Source: an uncultured Bacilli bacterium (lineage in GTDB: Bacteria; Bacillota_I; Bacilli_A; RF39; UBA660). Taken from it: a DNA stretch of 64,000 nucleotides. The notes under the pieces were generated by a model. It was given only the letters and a program-made list of their open reading frames with translations, searched no databases and had not been told where the DNA came from. The position numbers and the translations under genes were made by a program. The number at the start of each line of letters is the position of its first letter. The first letter of the stretch is position 1. The stretch lies in contig CALVOV010000002.1 in NCBI GenBank assembly GCA_944350385.1, positions 1 through 64,000 on the forward strand, given 5' to 3'. Positions 37,344 through 46,943 of this stretch are shown here, piece after piece.

Positions 37344-38495
37344 ATGAGAGCAATAGGTATAATAGCAGAATATAACCCATTTCATAATGGCCACCTCTAT
37401 CATATAAAAAAAATAAAAGAAAAATATCCTAATCATGTGTTAGTTCTAGTAATGACTGGCAATTTTACAGAACGTGGCGAAGTATCTATAATTAATAAAT
37501 TCAAAAAAGCTGAAATTGCCTTAAAAGCAGGCATTGACTTAATTGTTGAATTGCCATTTCCATTTGCTACTCAATCTGCAGACTATTTCAGTTATGGAGC
37601 AATTACTTTACTAGAAAAATTAAATGTTGAAAAAGTTATCTTCGGCAGTGAATCTGATAATGTTAAAGATTTAGAAACAATAGTAGATACTCAGTTAAAA
37701 AATCCTGATTTTGACAAACTAGTTAATATTTATTCAAAACTTGGTAATAACTACCCCACTTCTTTATCTTTAGCTATAAAAGACTTAAGTGGTAAGATTA
37801 TTGATACTCCAAATGACTTATTAGGAATTAGTTATATAAAAACAATAAAAAAATACAACTACAAAATAAAAGCCGAAACAATAAAAAGAACAAACGAATA
37901 TCATGATGATAAATTAAATAGTAGTATTAGTTCAGGAACAGCTATTAGAAAAGCTTTAAAAGATAACATTAATATTCAAGAATATGTTCCTGATTATGTT
38001 ATACCATATCTAGATAGGTTACATTTTATTGATGACTATTTCAAATATTTAAAATATAAGATTATTACAGAAACTGATTTAAATAAATATCAAACAGTAT
38101 CAGAAGGAATCGAAAATTTAATAAAAAAAGAGATTATTAATTGTAATTCATATGAAGAATTAATAAATAGATTAAAAAGTAAAAGATATACACACAATAA
38201 AATTCAAAGAATGCTATTACACATTTTAGTAGGCTTTACTAAAGAAAATGCCGATAAAATGAAAGACATCACTTATATCAGATTGCTTGGATTTTCTAAT
38301 TTAGGTAGACAATACTTAAATAAAATGAAGAAAAATATTGATATTCCAATCATAAGTAAAATAACTAGAAATAAAGACACAATATTAGAATTTGAACTAA
38401 AAACAACTGAAATTTATGAATTACCTTATGATAATTATCAAGAAAATATAAAAAATGAATTTATAAATCATTTAAACAAAGGAGAAATCAAATGA
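37344..38495 (+). CDS. tmcAL: tRNA(Met) cytidine acetate ligase TmcAL (YlbM)
   Basis: The 383-residue nucleotidyltransferase-like enzyme uses ATP and acetate to form ac4C at the wobble position of elongator tRNA-Met. It has the HIGH-like GIIAEYNPFHNGHLYHI at the N-terminus, then MTGNFTERGE, and LGISYIKTI in the middle. The start is ATG 37344 after AAAGGAA; the 11 codons before it overlap the promoter. Its last codons overlap gmk by four bases. Confidence 0.94.
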   Translation: MRAIGIIAEYNPFHNGHLYHIKKIKEKYPNHVLVLVMTGNFTERGEVSIINKFKKAEIALKAGIDLIVELPFPFATQSADYFSYGAITLLEKLNVEKVIFGSESDNVKDLETIVDTQLKNPDFDKLVNIYSKLGNNYPTSLSLAIKDLSGKIIDTPNDLLGISYIKTIKKYNYKIKAETIKRTNEYHDDKLNSSISSGTAIRKALKDNINIQEYVPDYVIPYLDRLHFIDDYFKYLKYKIITETDLNKYQTVSEGIENLIKKEIINCNSYEELINRLKSKRYTHNKIQRMLLHILVGFTKENADKMKDITYIRLLGFSNLGRQYLNKMKKNIDIPIISKITRNKDTILEFELKTTEIYELPYDNYQENIKNEFINHLNKGEIK

Positions 38496-39175
38496 TAAAG
38501 CAAAAGAAAACAGGTCAAATAATAGTAATAAGTTCACCAAGCGGTGGAGGAAAAGGAAGTGTCATTGCCGGTCTTTTAAAAAATGACAATAAAACTAGAT
38601 GGCTATCAGTTTCTGCAACTTCTAGAAAACCACGTCCAGGTGAAGTTGAAGGAGTAAACTATTATTATCTAACAGAAGAAGAATTCAAAAAGAAAATAGA
38701 TGAAGATTATTTTCTAGAATATACTAACTATGCTGATAACTACTATGGAACTCCTAAAGAGTATATAAAAGAAAAATTAAATAAAGGTATTGATGTCATA
38801 CTAGAAATTGAAATAGAAGGTGCTGCTAATATTAAAAAACTAATACCAGAAGCATTATTTATCTTTATAATGCCACCATCTCTCAAAGAATTAGTAAGAA
38901 GACTTAAAAATAGAGGCACAGAAACTAATGAGAAAATAATTGAAAGATTCCATACAGCTTATAAAGAAATAAATGAAGTAACCAAATACAACTATGTTGT
39001 TGTAAATGACGTATTAGAAAATGCTATTGACAAAGTTGAAGCTATTATAAAAGCCGAAAAATGTCGTGTAGATCGTATAGAAGAAGTCTTTCTTGATACA
39101 AAAGAAGAAGAAATACACGAGTTATTAATTAATAAAGATTTAAAAAATGAAGTAGTAGCAGATAAAATTAAATAA
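38492..39175 (+). CDS. gmk: guanylate kinase
   Basis: The 227-residue kinase converts GMP or dGMP to the diphosphate. The P-loop variant is SSPSGGGKGS, in which the usual GSGKST reads GGGKGS. TSRKPRPGEVEGVNYYYL is the GMP-binding region, and the lid has RLKNRGTETNEKI. It is translationally coupled to tmcAL (ATGA overlap). A C-terminal extension of ~20 residues beyond the fold is lysine/glutamate-rich. Confidence 0.95.
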   Translation: MIKQKKTGQIIVISSPSGGGKGSVIAGLLKNDNKTRWLSVSATSRKPRPGEVEGVNYYYLTEEEFKKKIDEDYFLEYTNYADNYYGTPKEYIKEKLNKGIDVILEIEIEGAANIKKLIPEALFIFIMPPSLKELVRRLKNRGTETNEKIIERFHTAYKEINEVTKYNYVVVNDVLENAIDKVEAIIKAEKCRVDRIEEVFLDTKEEEIHELLINKDLKNEVVADKIK

Positions 39176-39204
39176 AAAAGTAAGTTTTAAAACTTACTTT
39201 TTTT
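39174..39204 (+). terminator. terminator of tmcAL-gmk
   Basis: The 15-bp stem AAAAAAGTAAGTTTT with its complement runs into a T-tract right after gmk. Confidence 0.85.
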
Positions 39205-39236
39205 AATTATGTTATAATTGAAATAGGTGATAATAA

Positions 39237-39569
39237 ATGAAGGAAGATCTTAGTACATATAATAAAAAATTAGATGAAATTATAAAAAATAAAACTATAA
39301 AGAATAAAGAAATACTATTGAAAGAAATTTTAATTAAAATTAAATTTTTTCAACATGAAAGATTAATACATTTAATAGTAACAGTATTTGTAGGTATTTC
39401 AGCTATTTTATTCTTAGGCTTTGGCCTATTATTAAACAATCTAGGAATAATATTACTATTTATACTAACTTTACTATTGTTTATTCCATATATTTTTCAC
39501 TACTATTATTTAGAAAATGGTACTCAAAGTCTTTACAATAAATATTTTGAAATAAGTAATTTAAAATAA
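39237..39569 (+). CDS. small membrane protein of unknown function
   Basis: The 110-residue protein has a charged, lysine-rich N-terminal half followed by two adjacent membrane segments (about residues 45-65 and 68-88). A short C-terminal tail follows. AGGTGATAATAA precedes the ATG and a TATAAT box lies just before that. It forms its own short transcript between two terminators. I recognise no family. The two-helix hairpin layout is similar to the 24.8 kb protein, but I see no clear sequence similarity. Confidence 0.65.
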   Translation: MKEDLSTYNKKLDEIIKNKTIKNKEILLKEILIKIKFFQHERLIHLIVTVFVGISAILFLGFGLLLNNLGIILLFILTLLLFIPYIFHYYYLENGTQSLYNKYFEISNLK

Positions 39570-39597
39570 AAATTACACTTATGTGTAATTTTTATTT
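39568..39597. terminator. bidirectional terminator
   Basis: The 11-bp stem AAAAATTACAC/GTGTAATTTTT with loop TTAT ends in T-runs on both strands. It lies between the small membrane protein gene and the convergent surface protein gene. Confidence 0.85.
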
Positions 39598-41799
39598 TTT
39601 AATATAATTAAAATCAATCTTACTACTGATATTACCATCATAACTTATATAATTATAACCATCATTCAAATTACCTTCAATTATAGCATTTAACTGATTA
39701 ATTAAATTATTATCAAATATCTTTTCTTCATAATAATTATTTATTGGATGATAAATAGTTATTGGATTAGATTTAAGCCATTCATTCATTTCATCTAAAG
39801 TCATTTTAGCGTTATCTCTTATATATATAACATGACCAGTACCATATGCTCCTGGTGAATCTTGGTTACCTATAATACCATCATTATCAACAGGAGCAAT
39901 ACCATTTTCTACTCTATCAAACCACGTAGAATCTCTACTGGTTGCTATTAATTTATCACTAAAACCATCAAAAACTACACTAGGAGAGTCTATACGAACA
40001 CTATTATGATACATATAACCAAATTCGAATCTATCATCTGGCATACGCATAGATTTTATAACTTTAATATTGCTACCATCAACAATAGTTTTAGTCATTT
40101 CTCGGTGAACATACCACTCACCATTTATTCTATGAATATAGTCTCGATAATTTTTAGAACCATATAACTCAAGATTTCCCAAAGAAATAGTATAACTAGC
40201 ACCTTTATATTCTTCATAACTAGTAAATTTATTACTTTCTTCCAATTGAATATTATCTCTCAAAACATCAGTACCACTAACTTGAACAGAATATAACATA
40301 CGAACATATTTTGTATTTTCTGGTGTTAAAAAAGTAAATTCATATATATTATGTCCCGCCAAATCATTCGAACTTATTAACTTTTTATCACTATCATAAA
40401 AAGATGCTTTAGCTTGAAAAAAGTTACTATCACTATCCCAATGAAATGTATAATTTGTATTTTCTTTGACCTGTATAAAATCACTAGCATTCCAAGCTGC
40501 ATTAGGATATTCATCACCACTATTTGTAAAATATACGCCCTGAGTTACCAAATTTTTATTAAATAAATTTTTCCCAATTATATTTAATGACATATCCCCA
40601 CTAACACTTCTAACTTCTTGTGGATATTCAGGACTAGGTGAAGGAGCTCCCCCAACATAAGGTTCATATAATAATTCTTCATCAATATGATTACCTTTCA
40701 TTATCATTACTCTTATATCAACAGAAAAATTATTTCCAGAAGATACTGAAGTAAATCCCCTTAACCCTAATGTTCCTGTTAAATCACTTTTAGTAACAAA
40801 AAGAAATTTTTTATTTCCAGAAGGCGGTGAAGTTGAAGAAAGATTAAAAGCTGCACCATTAGGAGCAGAAACAAAAGGATCATTTTTCCACATAGATGTT
40901 TGAGTTAAAATTATAGAACCAGTACCACTAAAATTCTTATATTCAACAAAAACAGTATACTCAGTATCAGGTTTTAAATTTACTGCTTCTTTTTTTATCA
41001 TAAAATTACAATAAACTTGATAGTCATTTACATTATTAAAACTAGCTCTAATCCATCCATTAGTTAAAGGAGTAGAATGCGTAGTATCAGCCCAGAAATC
41101 CGTATCTGTTTTAGGTGTAGACAATCCATTCTTTCTTATTAATTGATAACCATTATATTTATTTTGCTCAGAATTACCATAAATTCTTAAATCAAACATT
41201 GAATCTTCTTTTACATTGTCCAACACTGTTACACTACTATTTTCACTAAAGTCGAAAGTATTTTTTCTATCAATTGCTTCTTTTGTTGCACTTACATAGT
41301 ATAATTCTAAAGAAAAAATTTGATCATTAAAAGTTGGAAATTCATTTATATCATATTTATACTCTACTTTTATATTTAATTTTACTCGTGAATTTTTCTT
41401 TAATAAATCATACTTTTCTATCTCACTATCATCATAGTAATTAATATCAAAACTTAAATACTCACTATTCTCATTAGTTATCCCAATTTTAGTAATTTCA
41501 TTTAACATTGCATCAATAGTACCATCATTTACTACATCTATACTAAATTCGAAAATTTCCCCAGGTACATTAAAGGTCCCTCCAAACATAATAGTAGTTT
41601 TATCTTCTTCAATAGTAGGTAAACCTGCACTTATGTCATTCTTTTCAACCTGAATATTATCAAAATAAACATTCCATTTGCTTTCCTTGTAACCTATAGT
41701 TCCATTAATAAACAAATTACTAGACAAAAAGGCAAACCCACTACTTATAACTAAAACTAAAAAAATTATTATCATTTTTTTATCAAATTTGTTTCTCAT
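39592..41799 (-). CDS. secreted surface protein: TasA-like N-terminal module fused to a phage-tail-like C-terminal region
   Basis: The 735-residue protein has an N-terminal hydrophobic signal/anchor segment (about 7-27) ending in FAFLSS. Next is a beta-rich module (30-175) that it shares with the 53.6 kb glycine-rich protein; both carry WNVYFDNI-like and PGEIFEF...VNDGTIDAML motifs, reminiscent of TasA/camelysin-type domains. From ~195 onward it resembles tail-associated proteins of Firmicute prophages: NGYQLIRKNG, then YEPYVGGAPSPSPEYPQEV (378-396), IIGKNLFNK, LSLGNLELYG...YRDYIHRINGEWYVHRE, and ITIYHPINN...LINQLNAI. No phage gene surrounds it. The start is ATG 41799 after GAGG, below a consensus promoter. 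Adhesion or glycan binding is inferred; ligand and anchoring are unknown. Confidence 0.75.
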   Translation of the reverse strand: MRNKFDKKMIIIFLVLVISSGFAFLSSNLFINGTIGYKESKWNVYFDNIQVEKNDISAGLPTIEEDKTTIMFGGTFNVPGEIFEFSIDVVNDGTIDAMLNEITKIGITNENSEYLSFDINYYDDSEIEKYDLLKKNSRVKLNIKVEYKYDINEFPTFNDQIFSLELYYVSATKEAIDRKNTFDFSENSSVTVLDNVKEDSMFDLRIYGNSEQNKYNGYQLIRKNGLSTPKTDTDFWADTTHSTPLTNGWIRASFNNVNDYQVYCNFMIKKEAVNLKPDTEYTVFVEYKNFSGTGSIILTQTSMWKNDPFVSAPNGAAFNLSSTSPPSGNKKFLFVTKSDLTGTLGLRGFTSVSSGNNFSVDIRVMIMKGNHIDEELLYEPYVGGAPSPSPEYPQEVRSVSGDMSLNIIGKNLFNKNLVTQGVYFTNSGDEYPNAAWNASDFIQVKENTNYTFHWDSDSNFFQAKASFYDSDKKLISSNDLAGHNIYEFTFLTPENTKYVRMLYSVQVSGTDVLRDNIQLEESNKFTSYEEYKGASYTISLGNLELYGSKNYRDYIHRINGEWYVHREMTKTIVDGSNIKVIKSMRMPDDRFEFGYMYHNSVRIDSPSVVFDGFSDKLIATSRDSTWFDRVENGIAPVDNDGIIGNQDSPGAYGTGHVIYIRDNAKMTLDEMNEWLKSNPITIYHPINNYYEEKIFDNNLINQLNAIIEGNLNDGYNYISYDGNISSKIDFNYIKK

Positions 41800-41821
41800 A
41801 TTTGCCTCTATTCTAGTAAAA

Positions 41822-41850
41822 ATTATACCTTGAACTATAAATAGTGTCAA
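41822..41850 (-). promoter_or_regulatory. consensus promoter of the phage-tail-like surface protein gene
   Basis: A perfect TTGACA (41850-41845), exactly 17 bases and a perfect TATAAT (41827-41822) lie just before the gene on the minus strand, which predicts strong vegetative expression. Confidence 0.85.
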
Positions 41851-41874
41851 TCAAACTATATAATTAAATAATTA

Positions 41875-41910
41875 AGAAAAAAAATCTACACGAAATTGTG
41901 TAGATTTTTT
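41875..41910 (-). terminator. terminator of pyk
   Basis: The 13-bp stem AAAAAATCTACAC/GTGTAGATTTTTT with a six-base loop ends in Ts on the minus strand after the pyk stop codon. Confidence 0.9.
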
Positions 41911-41911
41911 A

Positions 41912-43327
41912 TTACTTTGTAATTTCTTCTATTTTCATAAAGTTAGTTGGATGAGATTCGCCATTGTAAGGAAAACTACCTGTAACAACCATCTTGTCAC
42001 CATCATTAAAATCAATATTTTCTTTTGCTACTCTAACACTCTCAGTAACTATTTGATCAGTAGATCTAAATAATGGTAACACAACAGGATAAACTCCCCA
42101 ATTAGCAGCAAGTCTTCTTCCTGTCTTTTCATCAGGAACTAGAGCTAAAATTGGTGCATTTGGTTTTAAATTACTTATCATTTTAGCTGAACAACCACTT
42201 ACTGTTGATACACAAATAACTTTTCCATTTAAACGATTAGAACTTTCAACAACACATTCTGCAATAGCTCCTGGAATAGTATCAACATGATCTTGTGTAT
42301 CTATATAATTAAATTTAGCATATTGTTCAGTTGTTTCACAAATATTTGCCATGGCAGCAACTGTCTCAACTGGATGTTTACCAATTGTTGTTTCACCACT
42401 TAACATAACACAATCAGTACCATCTAAAACTGCATTAGCAATATCTGAAGTTTCTGCTCTCTTAGGACGGAAATTACCCATCATTGTTTCAAGCATTTCT
42501 GTTGCAACTACAACAATTTTACCAGCTTTTCTAGCAGCTTTAATTAGAGCTTTTTGAACAACCGGAATTCTGGCACTTGGAATTTCATTACCCATATCAC
42601 CACGAGCAACCATAATACCATCAGAAACCTCTAAGATTTCATTTATATTTTGAATTCCTAAATCACTTTCAATTTTACTTATAATTAAGAAATCTTCTCT
42701 ACCATTTTCTTTGCATAGCTCTCTAATTGATAAAACATCTTCTTTGCAAGAAACAAAAGAAGCTGCGATATATTCTCCACCATTCTCACAAGCAATTTTA
42801 ATATCATGTTTATCATCTTCACTAAGATAAGGAATATTCAATTTTACTCCTGGAACACTTAAACTCTTACGATTTCCTAATTTACCACCATTAACTATCT
42901 TACAAGTAACACCATCTTCTTCAATGCTAATAACTTCAATTTTCATTTTAGCATTTTCAAGTAATACTGCATCACCAACTTTTAAAGAATCCAAAGCATC
43001 CGGATGATTTACTGTAATTCTTTCAGTATTACCAATCACATTATCTTTTACTAAACGAATAGTATTTCCTTCTACTAATTCAATACTATCTCCCTCTAGA
43101 ACACCACTTCTAAATTCAGGACCTTTTGTATCCCATAAAATGGCAATATTCTTACCAGTTCTTTTACGAACTTCACAAACAGATGCTAAATTTTTTTCTC
43201 TTTCTTCATCTGTCATATGTGAAAAATTAAATCTAGCAATATTCATTCCTGCTAAAACCATTTGTTCCATTATATCTGCTTCACAAGATGCTGGACCAAT
43301 ACTACAAATAATTTTTGTCTTTTTCAT
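41912..43327 (-). CDS. pyk: pyruvate kinase
   Basis: The 471-residue glycolytic enzyme makes pyruvate and ATP from PEP and ADP. The N-terminal block is KTKIICSIGPAS, the catalytic Lys region IISKIE followed by VARGDMGNEI, the K/Mg-binding region ATEMLETM, and MLSGETTIGKHPVE. It lacks the extra PEP-utilising domain found at the C-terminus in many bacilli. The start is ATG 43327 after GGAGGAG; upstream in-frame codons overlap the promoter. It forms a single-gene transcript. Confidence 0.97.
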   Translation of the reverse strand: MKKTKIICSIGPASCEADIMEQMVLAGMNIARFNFSHMTDEEREKNLASVCEVRKRTGKNIAILWDTKGPEFRSGVLEGDSIELVEGNTIRLVKDNVIGNTERITVNHPDALDSLKVGDAVLLENAKMKIEVISIEEDGVTCKIVNGGKLGNRKSLSVPGVKLNIPYLSEDDKHDIKIACENGGEYIAASFVSCKEDVLSIRELCKENGREDFLIISKIESDLGIQNINEILEVSDGIMVARGDMGNEIPSARIPVVQKALIKAARKAGKIVVVATEMLETMMGNFRPKRAETSDIANAVLDGTDCVMLSGETTIGKHPVETVAAMANICETTEQYAKFNYIDTQDHVDTIPGAIAECVVESSNRLNGKVICVSTVSGCSAKMISNLKPNAPILALVPDEKTGRRLAANWGVYPVVLPLFRSTDQIVTESVRVAKENIDFNDGDKMVVTGSFPYNGESHPTNFMKIEEITK

Positions 43328-43355
43328 ATAAGTATACTCCTCCATAACAATGATA

Positions 43356-43384
43356 ATATTACCACAATATAAAATGTATTTCAA
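43356..43384 (-). promoter_or_regulatory. promoter of pyk
   Basis: TTGAAA, 17 bases and TAATAT lie on the minus strand, ending about 28 bases before the pyk start. Confidence 0.65.
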
Positions 43385-43387
43385 CAT

Positions 43388-43413
43388 AAAAAAAAGCAAA
43401 AAAGCTTGCTTTT
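43388..43413 (-). terminator. terminator of polA-mutM
   Basis: The stem AAAAGCAA/TTGCTTTT with a six-base loop is followed by Ts on the minus strand after mutM. Confidence 0.75.
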
Positions 43414-43418
43414 ATTAT

Positions 43419-44240
43419 CTATTTTTGACAAAAGGGACAATAATATGTACCCCTTCCACCTAATTTTATTTTTATGATCTTACTTTTACAATTTGGACAA
43501 AGCTTACCTTCCTGACTATGAACTAATAACTTATTCTGAAATAAACCATGTACACCCTCACTAGAAGTAAATGATTTAATAGTAGTTCCTCCTAACTTTA
43601 CAGCTTCTGATAAAACTTTTTTAGTATTATCAATAATTAATTGGCATTCATCTATAGTAACATCATTAGCCTTTCTCATTGGACTAATACCACTTAAAAA
43701 TAATATTTCATCATCATAAATATTACCTATACCTGCAATGATAGTTTGATCAAGTAAAGCTGTCTTAATAGGAGTTCGCATTTTAGATAACTTATCATAC
43801 AAATACTCCTTAGTTAAATCATCACTATAAAATTCTTTACCTAAAAGAGAAAGTGGAGGCTTATTATAAACTTCATCTTTTGAAAATAAATACATTTTTC
43901 CAAACTTTCTTACATCATGAAAACGAAAACTAACCTCATCATCTAAAATAAACTCTACATGCTCATGCTTATTTAAAGGAATGCCTTTTTCACGAAACAT
44001 AAACTTTCCTTCCATTCGCAAATGAACCAATAAAAATAATTTTGTTAACTCAATTACTATAAATTTTCCCCTTGTTGTTACATTTTTTATCTTTTCACCG
44101 ATAATTTTTTTTCTAAATTCTTCACTAGTTGGATAAGCAATTATATTATCCCAATAAACATAACAATCAGTAATTATCTTATTACATATTAAAGGAAATA
44201 TACTCTTAGCAACTGTCATTACCTCTGGTTTTTCTGGCAT
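43419..44240 (-). CDS. mutM: formamidopyrimidine-DNA glycosylase (Fpg/MutM)
   Basis: The 273-residue bifunctional glycosylase/AP lyase removes oxidised purines. After Met removal, the catalytic Pro and Glu are in place (MPEKPEV; the usual form is MPELPEVET). The Lys of the TRGKFIVIEL loop and the helix-two-turn-helix IAGIGNIYDDEILF are present. The C-terminal zinc finger CPNC...GGRGTYYCPFC carries the DNA-contacting Arg. It follows polA by ~15 bases, the usual Firmicute order polA-mutM. Confidence 0.95.
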   Translation of the reverse strand: MPEKPEVMTVAKSIFPLICNKIITDCYVYWDNIIAYPTSEEFRKKIIGEKIKNVTTRGKFIVIELTKLFLLVHLRMEGKFMFREKGIPLNKHEHVEFILDDEVSFRFHDVRKFGKMYLFSKDEVYNKPPLSLLGKEFYSDDLTKEYLYDKLSKMRTPIKTALLDQTIIAGIGNIYDDEILFLSGISPMRKANDVTIDECQLIIDNTKKVLSEAVKLGGTTIKSFTSSEGVHGLFQNKLLVHSQEGKLCPNCKSKIIKIKLGGRGTYYCPFCQK

Positions 44241-44254
44241 ACTACTTCACCTTC

Positions 44255-46864
44255 CTACTTTGCTTCAGACCAATCATTTCCCACTTCAATATCAACTTTT
44301 AGAGGGACTCTCAATTTATAAGTGTTTTCCATAATATCTTTTACTACTTTTTTTACTTCTTTCTCCTCTTCTTTTAAAACATTAAATACAAGTTCATCGT
44401 GTACCTGAATTAACATTTTACTCTTAAATCCGCGTTTTTTAAATTCAGCAAATATTTCTACCATAGCCTTTTTCAATATATCTGCAGCAGTACCTTGAAT
44501 TGGTGTATTAAGTGCCATTCTTTCTCCACCACTTCTTATTATATAATTTTTACTTTTTAATTCTTCAATTACTCGCTTTCTCCCCATCAATGTCTTAACA
44601 TAACCATCACGATAGGCATCACTTTTTACTTTTTCCATAAAATCAATAATACCTGGATATGTATTTAAATAATTATCCATGAATTTTTTAGCATCTCTAA
44701 AATCAATTCCTAGATCATCAGCCAAACCAAAACTACTAATTCCATAAACAATACCAAAATTAACAGCCTTAGCAGTTCTTCGCATATCTTTAGTAACTTC
44801 TTCAATTGGTACATGAAAAATATCAGATGCCGTCTTAGCATGAATATCTTTATCATCAATAAATGCTTGAATTAAATTTTCAACATTTGACATATGAGCA
44901 AAAACCCTCAATTCAACTTGAGAATAATCACTTGATAAAATTACAGAATTATCATCAGGTACAAATGCACTCCTTATAAGTTTAGCATATTCTCCTCTAG
45001 CTGGAATATTTTGTAAATTAGGCGAAATACTAGATAATCTACCAGTACGAGTAAGAGCTTGATTAAAGATAGTATGAATTCTCCCATCTTCTCTAATTTC
45101 ATCAAGTAAGCCTACTGCATAATTAGTATATAACTTAGACAAAGTTCTATAATTTAATACTTTTTGAACTATTGGATGCAAATCAACTATCTTATCTAAT
45201 ATATCTTTACTAGTTGAATATTTTTTATCTTTTGTCCTTTTAGGATAAGGAATAGCCAAATCTTCAAATAAAACACTGGATAATTGAGCGGGACTCATAA
45301 TATTAAATTCTTTTCCTGATAACTCATAAATTTCTTTTTCTACTATACTCATCTTATCTTTTAAATCATTTTGAACAGATTTCAAATAATTTGCATCTAC
45401 CTTAATACCAGTGATTTCCATATCAGCTAAAACAATACTCAAAGGCATTTCTATATTGTAGAATAGATAATCTAAATCTTCATCTTTTATCTTCTCAATA
45501 ATTTCTTTTCTTGTTTCATAGATAAATTGAGCTTTTTTAATACTTAATTCCCTTATCTTAGATAATTCAACTTCTTTAGGACGCTTTTCAGTACCATAGA
45601 TATCTTCATATAACTCAATATCAAAACCAAAGCTTTTAGCAACAAAACTAATATCATCTTTTACAACATAATCTAACAAATATAAAGCTATTAAAGAATC
45701 ATAATTAACATTATTAAATTTTATAACATAGTCTTTAAGTACTACTAAATTTTTTTTCATATCATAAGTAGATTTGTTACTAGTAGAATCAAAAATATAT
45801 TTATATTCATCTATTTCTGATGGACTAATAAAATATCCCTTTTCTCCATCATATATTCCAATACCTAATAATTTACTTTTAGAATAAATAGTCCCTACTG
45901 TTTCTATATAAAAAGAAAAATCTTTATTAACATCCAAGTTAACAATATCATCAATAACTAGCTTTTTATCTTTATCATTTTTTTTGTCTATCATTTCATC
46001 ATATAAATCATATTTTCTAATTAGAGAAGGCATCTCCAAATCCTCTAAATATTTTAAAAGCTCTTTTCTATTTATTCCACTATATTTACAATCTTCTAAA
46101 GTAAATGGAATTGGAACTTGTCTATAAATAGTAGCAATATCATAACTCATAAAGGCATTATCACGATCATTTTCCAATTTTTCTTTTGTTTTTCCTGTAA
46201 CTTTATCTAAATTATTATATAGATTTTCTAATGAACCAAACTTTTCAATTAAATTTATAGCTGTCTTCTCCCCTATTCCTTTTACACCAGGAATATTATC
46301 AGAAGAGTCACCCATTAAAGCTTTTAAATCTATCATTTTAATTGGTTCAACTTTGTATATTTCTTTAAAAGTTTCAGGAGTCATTAATATATAATCATTA
46401 CTCTTTAATAATTTAACCGTTACTTCTTTACCAATTAATTGCAACAAATCTTTATCACTAGATATAATAGTAGCAATAAATTCATCCTCTTGATCAACAA
46501 TACGAGCCATAGTACCGATAATATCATCTGCTTCGTAATTATCAATTTCAAAATATCTAATTCCCATAGCTGTTAATACTTCTTTAGCAACTGGAAATTG
46601 TTGTTTTAATTCATCAGGCATAGCAGCTCTTCCTGCTTTATAAACTTCATATTTATCATGTCTAAAAGTTTTTCCTTTATCAAAGGCAACCAAAATATAA
46701 TTAGGTTCTTCCTCACGAATAATCTTATTCATCATATTAATAAAACCATACAAACCATTAGTAGGAAATCCTTTAGAATTCTTCATAACATTGCCCGTAT
46801 AAGCAGTAGCATAATAACTTCTAAATAATAAGTTATTACCATCCACAAGTATAATCTTCTTCAT
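44255..46864 (-). CDS. polA: DNA polymerase I
   Basis: The 869-residue repair polymerase has an N-terminal 5'-3' exonuclease (VDGNNLLFRSYYA, then NYEADDIIGT and GDSSDNIPGVKGIGEKTA). The central 3'-5' exonuclease-like domain is degenerate: the first motif reads YIETVGT where active enzymes have DxE. The C-terminal polymerase has motif A SSDYSQVELRV, motif B RRTAKAVNFGIVYG and motif C QVHDELVF. It would have no proofreading, as in Bacillus and Taq Pol I. The start is ATG 46864, six bases after AGGTG. Confidence 0.97.
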   Translation of the reverse strand: MKKIILVDGNNLLFRSYYATAYTGNVMKNSKGFPTNGLYGFINMMNKIIREEEPNYILVAFDKGKTFRHDKYEVYKAGRAAMPDELKQQFPVAKEVLTAMGIRYFEIDNYEADDIIGTMARIVDQEDEFIATIISSDKDLLQLIGKEVTVKLLKSNDYILMTPETFKEIYKVEPIKMIDLKALMGDSSDNIPGVKGIGEKTAINLIEKFGSLENLYNNLDKVTGKTKEKLENDRDNAFMSYDIATIYRQVPIPFTLEDCKYSGINRKELLKYLEDLEMPSLIRKYDLYDEMIDKKNDKDKKLVIDDIVNLDVNKDFSFYIETVGTIYSKSKLLGIGIYDGEKGYFISPSEIDEYKYIFDSTSNKSTYDMKKNLVVLKDYVIKFNNVNYDSLIALYLLDYVVKDDISFVAKSFGFDIELYEDIYGTEKRPKEVELSKIRELSIKKAQFIYETRKEIIEKIKDEDLDYLFYNIEMPLSIVLADMEITGIKVDANYLKSVQNDLKDKMSIVEKEIYELSGKEFNIMSPAQLSSVLFEDLAIPYPKRTKDKKYSTSKDILDKIVDLHPIVQKVLNYRTLSKLYTNYAVGLLDEIREDGRIHTIFNQALTRTGRLSSISPNLQNIPARGEYAKLIRSAFVPDDNSVILSSDYSQVELRVFAHMSNVENLIQAFIDDKDIHAKTASDIFHVPIEEVTKDMRRTAKAVNFGIVYGISSFGLADDLGIDFRDAKKFMDNYLNTYPGIIDFMEKVKSDAYRDGYVKTLMGRKRVIEELKSKNYIIRSGGERMALNTPIQGTAADILKKAMVEIFAEFKKRGFKSKMLIQVHDELVFNVLKEEEKEVKKVVKDIMENTYKLRVPLKVDIEVGNDWSEAK

Positions 46865-46931
46865 AAATATCACCTGTTATTTAGTATAACATAATTTTCT
46901 TATACTAAAAAGAAAATTAAAATTACTTCTT

Positions 46932-46943
46932 AAACGTTTGTTT
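46932..46943 (+). promoter_or_regulatory. putative LexA operator (SOS box)
   Basis: AAACgtttGTTT has the dyad and four-base spacer of Gram-positive SOS boxes (GAACnnnnGTTC class). It overlaps the first bases of the lexA -35 element, where a repressor would block RNA polymerase. The outer bases differ from the Bacillus consensus. Confidence 0.55.

Noticed and set aside
39592-41799. Remnant prophage around the phage-tail-like protein
   Set aside because: Neighbours are gmk, a small membrane protein, pyk and mutM; no integrase, portal, capsid or holin gene is present, and the protein has its own host-type promoter and signal segment.
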